Source: Odiellus spinosus
Taxonomy: Eukaryota; Arthropoda; Arachnida; Opiliones; Phalangiidae
Reading direction: 5' to 3'
Length of the DNA: 64,000 bases
Assembly (NCBI GenBank): GCA_963920705.1
Contig: OY987239.1
Location: forward strand, 124,001 to 188,000
The position numbers and the translations under genes are program-made. Positions 53,191-63,703 of the stretch are shown piece after piece. The notes under the pieces are model-generated. The model had not been told where the DNA came from. It searched no databases and saw only the letters and a program-made list of their open reading frames with translations. The stretch's first letter is position 1. Every line of letters starts with the position of its first letter.

Positions 53191-54658
53191 CTAGTCAAAT
53201 TCTAATGACAATTAAAAATAGGAGCGTCCCGAGAGCGACGTATTCAGTTACATGTTTAGTGTTATTTTCACTCTCTCGAAAGACTCGAATATTCTACGAA
53301 GAGACCCCACGCTCCATGCAAGCACGAACGCGCCATACCACTACCTTAATTTTCGACCCTCTGTTATTTTACAGTTACATAATAGTCGAAGTTTATCTTA
53401 AATTAAAATTATTATAACCAAAATTAAAACTATTAAACCATAATTAAATTATTTTCAAGCTATACGACTAAATTAAACGTAATGCTGATAGAATCAAATT
53501 AACTATGATTTAAGAAATTGTGGATGAAATGGATTTCACAAGAATACACACAACTGAATTTCTAGATTATTTATTATTAAATAATTTAAACCTAAGACTG
53601 AATTAAAGAGAACAAATTATAGAAAATGACTAAATGAGTTTGACTGAAAGGTATTAAGGTAAGCTTTAAGCCGAGTTCGAGGGAAACTAGTGTCACCTAC
53701 AGCATAAGCTACTAATTATTCCATGCCTACAGATAGAAAGTTAATTTACAAAATATAATTAAATTTAAATATGATTTTTTGAGAGAGGACTAGAACTAAT
53801 TATTATAAAATTTAAATTAGCATAATTAAAGTTTTTAAAAAAATCGTACGCCTTTATTTCGTTATGTTGCTGTAGTCCTACTTCCTACTAATCTAGTGTG
53901 ACCTAGTGACCAAAAGTTAATGTCCAATTCATTTAAAAAATATAATTAAATTTGAATATTATATTTATGATCGTTTAAGACTAGTAATATTTTATTTTAT
54001 AATTTAAATTACGAGTAATAAGCTTTTAAATTTTTTATTTAATTGGATACATATAAAGCATTATACGCGGCGCTACTATAACACGGCCTGGCTTCCGTAG
54101 TACACCCCGTCCAGATTTAAGAGGTTTTTATCTAAGATTTCTTTAAGTGCTTATAGCAAAGTCGTTAGAGCGTTCGCATGGCTATCTCAAAAGCGGAGCA
54201 GCGTCGAGCGCGCACAGTAACTAGGAGGGAGACCACCTGTGAGATGTTTTATTTAAATAGGAAATTTCAAAATTTGGAAATTGTACCGCCACCTATGAGA
54301 AGAGTAGTGAACTTTCTTAGAATTTTCTTGCGATGACGTAATTGCGAACACTGCGAACGACAGACACTAACACACACACGATCAGGACAGAACCTCTCCG
54401 TGAACTAAAGTTCATTTGGAGAGGTAAAAATGTATCTCCTAAGAAAATTCGAATATAAAATAACCTTGACTTTTTCTACTAAATAAAGCGGTTGAATTTC
54501 TTTAAAATATTTATTCCACTCTGTAAAAGAGATTGTATTAACGCACTAAATTTTAAAACTAATCAAATATGTGCCGTAAATTAAACTACGAGAAAATGTA
54601 AGTATTTTTGGAATTTTATTTTGGTTTTATCCGAATTAAATTAACTATATAACGCAGT
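53191..54658. other. No gene seen
   Basis: AT-rich; holds diverged pieces of the preceding repeat, and TCTCCGTGAACTAAAGTTCA near 54395, which resembles the complement of CTGAACTTTAGTTCAGGGGG near 55690. Confidence 0.45.
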
Positions 54659-55757
54659 TGGGGATACGAGCAGGACTGGCCCGAGGGCGTCCTAGCGGCG
54701 CATGAGCAGGCTCTACTAGAGCAGGAGATGGAGGAGGAAATAGAGGCTGAAATGCAGGCCGAAAACGCCTTGTAAATAATTGCATAAACTAATTTTAAAG
54801 GGAAACTGTTACTTTTTTCTATTTGTTTTTAGACTGGCAGCCGCCGCGGAAGAGGGGTACGACTCGGATGAGACAATACCCATCGAAAAGGAGGATTTAG
54901 AGGAAAAGGAAGGGGATTTTGAAGATGAGGATCAAAACCCCCTGGATAATATCAGGTATTTATTGTTATCTTATGGTTTTTAAGGGTTTGGGGTTTTAGA
55001 GCGCGTCAGAGGTTGTAATAAGGGGATTTGACATGATATACTCCGCGTAAAGTTTTGATGATTCCCTAGTACATTTAGCTTTACCGATTCTATGCATCGC
55101 GCATGGGTTCCTAGCCCATTCTAGTTTTGGGCAGTCCCAAGAATTTAAATCAAAAGTTTCCTTTTGAAATAGCTGGGCAATAATTTTTTTTATCATACCC
55201 TTTCACGTAAATTCGCTCATAGTTTTTAAATTGAGCATCGTTGCAATGAACGGAAAAACGTTCATAGGCCGCCATACCATGAGCCCAACGTATACCTAAC
55301 ATGTTTTGTATTGCGAAATTGTTACTGGCTCTAACTTTAGGTGGTATCTCAGCTGCGCCATAAGGTGACCTATACGTTGCTGGGAGAAGTGGTTTTGGGT
55401 GATATTTTGCATATCCAACTGGTTCGAAACAAACCACGCTCATTTCTTTTATTACATATTCTGGTTCCAACTTACTCCGTTGACAGTTGAATACTGGTTT
55501 TCCACGCAAATACTTTATATCCACTACCAAGGATTTCTCCAATGAAGCTAAAATTAGAAAAATTAACAATAAAATTTGTTTCTTTCAGATTGCCTGAAAA
55601 TCCCATCTGTTCCTTTTGTCTGTCATCCGATTTAAACTACGAGATTCACATCCGTACCTTTCCCTATTTAAATTACTTTTTACCTCCCCGACTGAACTTT
55701 AGTTCAGGGGGAGGTTTTACACTGGTCGTGTCTGTGTGTGTGTCACTTCCTGTGTAA
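54659..55757 (+). pseudogene. Three-exon host-gene fragment: acidic region and start of a KAT6-like PHD finger
   Basis: Exon a 54659-54771 (after AACGCAG, before GTAAAT) codes for WGYEQDWPEGVLAAHEQALL and a Glu-rich helix. Exon b 54833-54955 (after TTTTTAG, before GTATTT) codes for LAAAAEEGYDSDE and an acidic stretch. Exon c from 55589 (after TTTCTTTCAG) reads LPENPICSFCLSSD and goes on open to 55757. Joining the three keeps phase. PICSFCL is the first zinc-ligand turn of PHD fingers in MYST acetyltransferases (KAT6/MOZ type), but the later ligands are lacking. It lies antisense to and overlapping the copy-3 cysteine-rich exon. Either a captured fragment or part of a larger gene. Confidence 0.4.
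54996..55588 (-). pseudogene. N-terminal part of cysteine-rich gene, copy 3
   Basis: The minus reading starts in a hydrophobic leader (LLIFLILASLEKS) and continues with LVVDIKYLRGKPVF, EYVIKEMSVV, VRASNNFAIQNMLGIRWAHG and ERIYVKGYDKK. A single-base break in a run of eight A (near 55185) moves the reading to the frame with WDCPKLEWARNPCAMH. Similarity to copy 1 then fades near 55030. A TTTTTCTAATTTTAG before SLEK could be a splice acceptor in place of a leader. The downstream half lies at 50896-52065, separated by 2.9 kb of repeats and the antisense exons. Confidence 0.7.
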
Positions 55758-57656
55758 GCGGATATCCTGTGTAAGCGGAAATCACGTGACCTAGCTCGTG
55801 GAGCCAAAAGTCTAGAGACGTAATCACGCCAGCTTATCGTTCAATTCCGTTTAACGGGAATTACCTCCTTTAAGCGTGGCTGCCACATTGAGTTTCAGGT
55901 TTCGTGCAATTATATGCAACAGGACGTCTCCAATTGCATATTATCGCCTTTCACCATCCACTTCACGGTCAAACCTCGATGCTGGACAGTTGAAGGCGAT
56001 TATACGCAATGGAACGTCTCCCACTGTTATAATCACCTCCGACCATCCTCACATCAAGGTCCAACCTTAAGGGTCTGATCTCAGCGGGCCATATTAGCGA
56101 GGCGTCCCTCACTAATATGGTCCACATCAATCATCCACTCTCCAAACATCGCCCCACCAATGGGTAAATTAGCGTTGCCTACCAAGTGCCTAGGGTTACG
56201 ATAAACGTCTAGACTTTGAAGGGAGGGGTTTTCCTCCCAACTTCATGGCCACATCACTCGATTAATAAAGGCCTTCGAACGGTTTATATACTACCTTTTT
56301 GGAGTGAATGCAAATGAGCCTTATGGTGTGATATCGTTTAGGGAAATGAAACGCAATATTAATTTATTTTATAATTAAAAATATCAAAATGGTTAAACTT
56401 AATCTAATTAATAATTCAGTTGAAAATTTAATTTAAAATTCGAGATAGTTTAGAAGATATTTAAGAAATTGTCCAAAAATTTAGTGAAATTTGACCGTTT
56501 AATACCAGCTTGAGTTGGCAACACGCGCTAAGCTGTTTTCCATATATCATTTAGTCCAAAAAGCAAAGGTATAATGGGCAGTATAGGCTAAGGCTTTCTG
56601 CAAACTTGGGGTGGATTGAAGAATCTAAATAAAGGTACGTTTACACGGGCATCCAAGATAGAAATGATATAAGATTTAAAGCTGAGGCGGATTGATACAA
56701 AATGTTAAACCTCTTAAGAAAAATGATAGTGGTGAAAACTCTCCTTGAACAAAAATACAGTAGGTTTCCCGTGTTTAAAAAACAACAATTTTGAAGAAAA
56801 AATGGTCATCTGATGCTGGAAAAAAAAATAGACTTCAGTTTTCTCCACTATAAAACCAAGAAACATTTCCTATTTTTTTCATAATCTAAATAAGTCGTGT
56901 ACAGTGATCTTCGAGACGAGAGGAGACGAGGCTAGACCAGACGAAAGAGAGCTATAATGACTTAAGTGAGATAATCAACCAGCATAGAATGTTATCACCA
57001 TTTGAAGTCAACAGAGCAGCGACACGGCTTTCATTTATCACAAGAAAGAGACGGCCCGGCTACGAAGAATTGAAACGTGCGTGAAGTTAGTGTTTTCGGA
57101 CTCGACATATGAGATACCTACAGTCAGTAAAAGCTCGGCAGTTCTTCATACGGCCTCGTAATTGTAAACATAAAAGGAGCTATTCTAACGGTATGGAAAT
57201 TAGTCTACTTTCAGTCTTTTAAGATATTTTTTTATCATAGGAGTGGAAGCTAACGTCTTGTAACCGGTTTGGAAAATAACCTCTCAACCAGCTCAATCCT
57301 TGGATTCTTCCATTGACTGGGATCACTTGTATGATGAGAATATCAGTAATGGTCCTCTATTAGCACGTCAAATCAAGAATTTCAGACGAAAATTGTACCG
57401 GAAGTAATTACCAATCATCTACCGACAACGGGTTGTAAATGGAACATTCAGTCTACAATATTCCTTGGTTTGTCCAAGAGGAACTTGCTACCATATCTTC
57501 GTCGTTTTCATTCCTTGTCTTCCTTGCCATCCCAGACTAAATTCTTCGTCTTATCAAATCAGTGGATTATCAAAGATAATCACACAGTACAGCCTATACT
57601 CAAGTGTTAATTTATATTACAAGAACTTGTATTTTACATTTTTACTTATAAAATAA
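55758..57656. other. No gene seen
   Basis: The first 500 bp is GC-richer, with internal similarity (GCAATTATATGCAACAGGACGTCTCC and GCGATTATACGCAATGGAACGTCTCC). The rest is AT-rich. No frame recognised. Confidence 0.45.
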
Positions 57657-57856
57657 ACATTTCATTTGGTGTGTCTATTAAGAAATATATGCCCTGCCGC
57701 ATATAATTATGGGTAACGCAGGACATTTCATTTGGTGTGTCTATTAAGAAATCTATTCCCTGCCGCATATAATTATGGGTAACGCAGGACATTTCATTTG
57801 GTGTGTATATTAAAAAGTCTACCACCTGCCGCATATATATATGGGTAACGCAGGAC
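57657..57856. repeat. 66-bp tandem repeat, three units
   Basis: Units start at CATTTCATTTGGTGTGT (57657, 57723, 57789), each with CTGCCGCATATAATTATGGG and TAACGCAGGA. A matching unit, inverted, ends the window at 63930-64000. Confidence 0.9.
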
Positions 57857-58070
57857 TCTTTTGCATTCTCTGAATCCTTGAGGTTAAGGGAAAATACTTA
57901 TACTCCGTAACCTAGATGGGAAATAGAGAAGTGTGATTGAAATGCACGCTGATTCTTCTACTCTTCCACTACTCTTTATTTCTTTTCATCTTTTATTTTA
58001 GGTAAGGTTAGGTTAGGTTAGGTTAGGTTACCTTAACGTCGGGGAGGTTATATTTTGGTTTCCCAACTTG
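57657..58070 (+). repeat. Left arm of long inverted repeat with TTAGG-type array
   Basis: The complement of 63704-64000 matches this arm almost base for base: 66-bp unit, CTTGAGGTTAAGGGAAAATACTT, a GTGTGATTGAAATGCACGCT stretch, GGTTAGGTTAGGTTAGGTTA (58001-58030) and finally GGTTTCCCAACTTG. The inner edge at 58070 is sharp. Confidence 0.9.
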
Positions 58071-58572
58071 TTTTAATATTTATCGATTTAAATGTACTGG
58101 ATAATGATAATGATTACAATCTAGCGATTTCATTTAATTTTCCATGGTACATTTAAATTGATATCTTATATAACTAACCATCTAACTAACCCTTTCTAGC
58201 TTTTAACTTTATTTTTAAATTCACTAACTTTTTCTAGTTTTTTCTCTTTATTTTTAATTAACTATCCATTAATGTTAGCTTTTACGTTTCTAAATAACTT
58301 ATTACCCACCTATCCCTTTACATCTATTTCGCTAGGGTTTTCGATCTATTTAATTTGCATGATGCTTTTCCGTGACTCGTAGTTTAAATAAATCGACACC
58401 TCCCAGACTCTATCCTCATCGCCTGCCAAGGAATTGGAATAAAATTAATCAAACTCAAGCCTTGCACCTCATTTCACCTTTAACTCTTATTTGAAAATAT
58501 GTAATAATTGGTACTGTTCTCGTATAATTTTTAAGATTCTAGTTTTAAATAAATTATCTTATATTATACTAG
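58071..58572. other. No gene seen
   Basis: AT-rich, short ACTAACTTTTTCTAG-type repeats near 58190-58270. It may be intron of the Argonaute fragment. Confidence 0.45.
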
Positions 58573-58694
58573 GGGCTGATGTCAGTCATCCATCACCTGG
58601 ACATAAAATAACACCATTTAGCGCCGCAGCCGTTGGGAGCATTGACTCTATCCCAAGCAAATATTCATGCGTAGTTAAACTTTAGAGAACCTAT
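58573..58694 (+). pseudogene. Argonaute PIWI-domain exon fragment
   Basis: After an AG (58571-58572) the frame reads GADVSHPSPGHK, then FSAAAVGSIDSIPSKYSCVV. This is the Argonaute PIWI block GADVTHP...S.AAVVGSMD.....Y, whose first Asp is a catalytic slicer residue and is kept. A TAG at 58683-58685 stands where family members usually have Gln. A GTAATT at 58695 could be the donor. No other Argonaute exon was recognised nearby. AGO-clade against PIWI-clade: the GADV.HP...SIAAVVGS style favours AGO. As read it is a single broken exon. Confidence 0.75.
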
Positions 58695-59639
58695 GTAATT
58701 ATTAGCTTCGTAAATTGATACTAGTCTAATAAAATATAATTCTGTATACACTAGAAATGGATTTCTGTCTATCCTAGTCTAGTAAAATGGTCTTTTCTCG
58801 CTCATGTACAGTATATACTATAGTATATACTAAAATATAGTATGATTATATAATAAATGATTTTTGAACAATTTGTACTGTATCTATACTAAAATGAACT
58901 ATTAGCCTTTGTCTATGGCTTTTGTCTATCCTAGACTAGTAAAATGAACTTTCTCTATCTTAGAATAGCAAATAAACTTATGCTGATCCATTTGAGATCC
59001 CATGTACACTATATACTCTTGATAATACTATAATAAAAATATTTTTGCACTCATTGTTGCTTGTAATTCTTGTAATTTAAATTTCTATCTGTTATTGATC
59101 TGGTTTTAAGTAACTATAACACGTACTAATACAACATTGGTTCGGATAAGGCTAGATCTAGTTTATATATTTATATTCTTAGTGGTAGAGACAGCTTTAA
59201 AGGGCTCATAAAACTATAACCGAAGAATATTTTCATAATGCAAAAACTGAAACTTAACAGCAGAAAAAGCCATTGTACTTCTTGTTGTTTTGAGTGACGG
59301 TGAAAAAGAAAACTTTGAGTTGTAAGTTTAAACAAACTTTGGATATCTTTCCATTGATTACGAAATCCCTTTATACCCATTTTTAGGGTTAAAACTGAAG
59401 GAGTTTACCTCGTGGACCAAAAGTGTCTAACATTGAAATAGCCAATCAGAAGTTAGATTACACGTGCACTTTGCCTGTATCAAACCTAAATCCTATCTTC
59501 TATGAATTAACCAATCAAAAACTAATTTTTCACGTGCCAACTAGTTTTTCAGGACTTATAAAATTTGATGGACCATCCAAAAAATTAGAAAAATTAATTA
59601 TATAACTAGTTACTTATATTCTAACTTCTCCCAAATTAC
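58695..59639. other. No gene seen
   Basis: AT-rich with direct repeats of the CTAGACTAGTAAAATG type near 58770-58960. No further Argonaute exon recognised. Confidence 0.5.
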
Positions 59640-59706
59640 CATATTTTATTCGGGATATCTGGAACTTCGCCCATCTCTGGAATTTTCAAAACCAAACCCA
59701 GATGAG

Positions 59707-59715
59707 TATATAAAG
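59707..59715 (+). promoter_or_regulatory. TATA box of Polinton 2
   Basis: TATATAAAG with the same distance to the ATG and the same TTCAGGCAAACCTCACAAACG leader as in element 1. Confidence 0.65.
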
Positions 59716-59799
59716 GCGGTTAATTCAGGCAAACCTCACAAACGTTTCCAGCTCTCATTTCTTCAAGTCTTCACAACCTTAAAGTGATCCTGTAACTCA

Positions 59800-60229
59800 T
59801 GGCTGCTAATTCATCATCGAATAAACGCAAGGTAACTGACTTTGATTCTTTAACTGATCTTTCAGATAATTTGGATTGGAAAGATGAATTTATCTCGCAT
59901 ATTAATACAGTTAAAGAAGGAAGTACTATTCAAAATCAAGGGGACTAGTTCCAAAATACGACGTAAAAGAAGACTCGGCTTCTTACTCTATAAGATTACC
60001 CGCTCAAGTCGGAGATTACTACATTGATATCCAAATTTACGACTACAACAAGATTAAGAATTTACCAGCCCATGATATTTGGATGGCCGATGGTCGAAGA
60101 CTACGTTTCTTTGCCCAAGAGAACAGCAAGAAGAGTAAACTGATAAACTCTATTGTCACCCAAATTGCTAAATATATGAGGGAGGATCCGAATAAGCAAG
60201 TCACTCCACCGAATAAAAGGGTCAAAAAG
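59800..60229 (+). pseudogene. Second copy of the 145-codon Polinton protein
   Basis: The ATG at 59800 reads MAANSSSNKRKVTDF as in element 1. There is a one-codon loss after DF and a single-base break near 59942 (CAAGGGGACTAG). It then continues with DVKEDSASYSIRLPAQVGDY and NKRVKK, with TAA near 60229. Substitutions are few. Broken. Confidence 0.8.
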
Positions 60230-60318
60230 TAAGTAAAAGTCAATGACTTTTCAATTTCTAACCCGGTTTACGACCTCGAAACGACTTACGGCCTTGGTCT
60301 TTAAAGTATAATATCAAA

Positions 60319-60650
60319 ATGTTAAAAACGGCCATGAATTCGGTTTTAATTTATGGACAATCACCTTTATTCTTCATGTTAAAATTCAACAAAAACCTTG
60401 TCAAAGCCATTTACAAAAAACATTTTAATTTTTGCAAGTATTTGACCTTGTTGGAAAATTTGGAATGGATTGAAAGATACCCGGATAATATTACAAGAAG
60501 GTAGTATTATAATGGGTTCTATAAATAGAAAGTTAAATGCTTCAAATCCATTACCATCAATCACCCCTGGATGGAGGAATATGACTTTTGGCAATTCTTT
60601 CCAAGCCCGAACGACGAAATGACGCGTTTAAATAACTTATCATACCTTAA
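60319..60650 (+). pseudogene. N-terminal part of the 285-codon Polinton protein, copy 2
   Basis: MNSVLIYGQSPLFFMLKFNK and LENLEWIERYPDN match element 1. Stops at 60502-60504 and shortly after; then HPWMEEYDFW and FFPSPNDEM up to about 60640, where sequence jumps into the polymerase gene. Confidence 0.8.
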
Positions 60651-63408
60651 ATACCATGCCACGAAACGCATGAAGAAAACTGTTCCAGTCTTTGAAGACC
60701 TCACAATAATTGCCCACAATTTTATGGGCTTTGACTCATTCTTCATTTTAAACCCCTTACTAAGAATGTCCATTACCCCTGATTTTTTTTAAAGGTAGCA
60801 AGCTGCTGGCCATTTTTCTGAAACAACAAAAAATGAAATTCTTGGATTCATTTAATTTTGTGGCTCAACCTTTAAGATCGTTTCCCGCCACGTTTTCATT
60901 GGGGGAAATCAAAAAACAATTTTTCATAATGAAGATACGCTAGATTACGTCGGATCTCTCCCTAGCAAAGACTATTTTTAACCTGAATACATGAAAGAAA
61001 AAGATTACGCCGAGTTTAGCCAGTGGTACAAAGAGAAGAAAAAGCAACCAGTCTATAATTTACGCGAAGAATTGTAGTATTACACAATCATGGATGTCAA
61101 GGTGTTACAGCAAGGAATGGATATCTATCGAAGATTATTCCATCAAGAAACCGCTTACGACGTTATGACCATTGCCGGGCCAGTACTAACATGTTTCTGC
61201 ACAAGTACCTGGAAGAATTTAGTTTAGGCGTTGTTCCGGCAAATGGATATGGAAACAATGTCAATCAAAGTCAAGCCGCATTAAAGTGGTTGGCCTGGGA
61301 AGCGGAGAAACGTAGCATCGACATAAAACCACCCTATCGTTGGGAGGTGATAAGAAAATTGGTCGTTTTCCGGTTGACGGGTATTGCGCTAATCCAGAAA
61401 TCATTTTTCAATACGACGGGGACTTTTTTCACGGATGCCCGCTTCATACAAAAGGTAGCCAGTGGAATCCTTTGTTACAAGATTCTTTCAAAAACCTGTA
61501 CGAAAGAACTTTAGATCGAGATGACGCCATCAAAGCAAGCGCCCCCAATGCCGAATCTGGAGCTGCGAATGGGAAGAGATGTTGAAGACTAACCAGGAGC
61601 TGAAAACATTTTGCAAATCTTTAACTTTTCGTGAGCCAATTGGTCCGAAATCCGGTTTATACGGCGGTCGGACAGGTCTCGTTTTGTACCTAAAGTCTCA
61701 ACCGGATGAGAGGATCTTATTCTACGATATAATGAGTCTTTACCCCTTTGTCTGTAAGTACCGTGAATATCAAAAGCTACACCCGGAAGTAATTAAAAAA
61801 AAAATTTAATTACCTAAAAAAAAATTATTTTGGATTATTGTCTTGCAAGATTTTGGCACCAAAAAACGCCTATATACCAGCTTTACCTTTTCGAACAAGG
61901 GGTAAACTTTTCTATGCCTTATGTAAGACATGTGTAGAAAACGATCTTGAGTCTTGCACCCACAGTGACCATGAACGCTGGACGAGTGTTGAAATAAACA
62001 ATGCTGTGGAATTTGGATACGTCATAATGGAAATTTTCGAAGTTCATCACTACGCTGAAAGACTCCGCTACGTTAAAGGGAAGGATCCAGGTTCATTTGG
62101 AGGCTACATCAATACCTTGTTGAAGTTGAAAATGCAAGATTCGGGATGGCCGAGAGAAGTGAAAACGGAAGCCGAAAAATCCGAATATTTGAGGGCGATC
62201 AAGGAGAGGGAAGACATTGATACAGAGTTGCCAGATTCCGCGCACCGAATTATAGTACAACGATTCGATTTGGATCGTATTTCTAGAATTTGAGATCGTA
62301 CGGGGAAAAACAAGTGGGATAAGACAGGTTATACATATTACACTCTGCCTAGATTGATATCGTCAAGGCCAAAAACGTCCTTTCTCGTAGCTTTATTTAT
62401 ATATATTTATAGAGGAAAGGGGGACGGAGTTGTAACGATGAGGCGAGTGATGAGAGATGCCCCCAAAGGAGGGGATGACACGGAAATATGGGAGAGAGGG
62501 TAGAGGGGTATGTTAGAAGTGATTTCTTTGAGATTCCGATTTTTATTAGAAGTGAATTTTTTAAATATTGTATAATTAGCACCATTTTTCGCTACTAAAC
62601 CTAAATTTTTAGTAGGATCGTACATCGGATCGTATTTGACTGTAGGATCGTATTTTAGGTGTACGATCCCGACTTCGGATCGTATATCGTACAAAGGCCT
62701 TAATTATCGTACAAATACGATCCAGATCGTACATCTGGCAACGCTGCATTGATATTAAAGCTGTCAACACCTACGAAGCCTACATATCCATTGTCACAGA
62801 TCCGACTATTGAACTGACCCTTATGCGACCTTTCAATGACGAGGTTTTTATGTTGTCTTACAAATACAAGAAAGACTTTTGTCCGACGTACTACAAAGGC
62901 TCGCCTGTGGTTGGTTGCTTCGTTAGCTCCTATGGCCGCATTGTCTTGTTTCTAACCTTGCAACAGTTGGGCACCAAGGTTTTATATTATGACACAGACT
63001 CTGTTTTTTTTTGTCCGAAAGAACAATGGCAAAACAAATTTTCCACCCCTCGGTCAATTTATGGGAGACTGGACCGACGAAGTTCCGGGCACTTATATCA
63101 CTGATTTTGTGTGTTCAGGACCCAAATCGTATAGCTACAAAACAGCCGACAGTAAAAGCGTCACGAAAATGAAAGGCATTTCCCTCAATCGAAAAAATGA
63201 AGAAATTAACAATTTTGGTTCGATAAAAGCTGCCTTGGACAAACCAGAAACCACGTACTCGGTGGAGGTCCCCTTTAACGTGGTGCGCAACAAGAGTCAG
63301 GCGAAGCTTTTTCTGGGTAATTTAAAGAAGACTTTTGGTGTCACCTTTGATAAAAGAATTATCAAAGATGATTATTCGACAGTTCCCTTTGGATATTTGA
63401 ACGAATAA
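60651..63408 (+). pseudogene. DNA polymerase B, Polinton copy 2
   Basis: It begins inside the exonuclease domain (KRMKKTVPVFEDLT, HNFMGFDSFFILN). Frame breaks follow near 60785, 60920, 61075 (TAG) and 61280. GRFPVDGYCANPEIIFQYDG and YDIMSLYPFV (motif A) are readable. After the MITE come motif C (YYDTDSVFF) and the C-end to TAA 63406-63408. Motif B and the N-terminal and zinc regions are deleted. Its frame lesions are at other sites than those of element 1. Confidence 0.85.
62223..62746. mobile_element. hAT-type MITE, 524 bp, with 8-bp target duplication
   Basis: Ends CAGAGTTGCCAGAT (left) and the complement CAGCGTTGCCAGAT (right) are hAT-like terminal inverted repeats. CATTGATA flanks both sides (62215-62222 and 62747-62754), the 8-bp duplication typical of hAT. 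The interior carries many GATCGTAC/GGATCGTAT repeats and no ORF. It is inserted in the polymerase gene; element 1 has the empty site. Confidence 0.93.
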
Positions 63409-63409
63409 C

Positions 63410-63703
63410 ATGTATCGTGAAAGTAAAAGATTGGAAAGCTTTAACAATATCAATTGGTTGACGGCCTCGAAACACTTGCCCCGCCACTCGTATCTAGCTT
63501 CGGAACTGGCTGAAGCGGGTTTTTTCTACTAGAACGAAGGCTGTAAGACTAGATGTTTCTGTTGTCACAATGAATTTGACTGGAGCGAAAGCAGCAGGGC
63601 TGAATATCCACTGAGCGTACATCAAAGACAAGCACCGTTTTGCGCCTTTTTACTCGATATGGATAAAACTAATTTGAAAGCGTACGAAGAAGCGCATCAA
63701 GAA
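63410..63703 (+). pseudogene. BIR-domain protein, Polinton copy 2
   Basis: ATG at 63410, one base after the polymerase stop. RLESFNNINWLTASKHLP, a TAG at 63530-63532 replacing Leu, RCFCCHNEFDW and VHQRQAPFC follow. At the position where element 1 has a stop this copy has Lys (MDKTNLKAYEEAHQE), which shows that the ancestral protein was longer. Cut at 63703 by the inverted repeat. Confidence 0.8.

Larger units (their letters stand above)
59640..63703 (+). mobile_element. Polinton element 2, internally deleted fragment
   Basis: Collinear with 26260-20620 (minus) of element 1: promoter, 145-codon gene, part of the 285-codon gene, polymerase and BIR gene. A deletion of about 2 kb joins the 285-codon gene to the exonuclease domain near 60650. 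A hAT-type MITE is inserted at 62223-62746, and about 110 bp with polymerase motif B are lost near 62770. It is cut off at 63703 by the inverted-repeat arm. Confidence 0.9.

Noticed and set aside
58001..58030. TTAGG array as a chromosome end
   Set aside because: Only about five units, present in inverted orientation at both arms of a transposon-like block, with genes on both sides.
52588..58070. One clean 5.5-kb transposon between CAAGTTGGG and CCCAACTTG
   Set aside because: Termini match for only about 36 bp, the TAAT duplication is AT-poor evidence, and the interval contains half of a gene whose other half lies outside.
22500..61514. Frame reading RKLVVFRLTGIALIQKSFFN in both Polinton copies as a separate conserved gene
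   Set aside because: It is an alternative-frame shadow of the polymerase segment GRFPVDGYCANPEIIFQYDG; conserved only because the DNA is.
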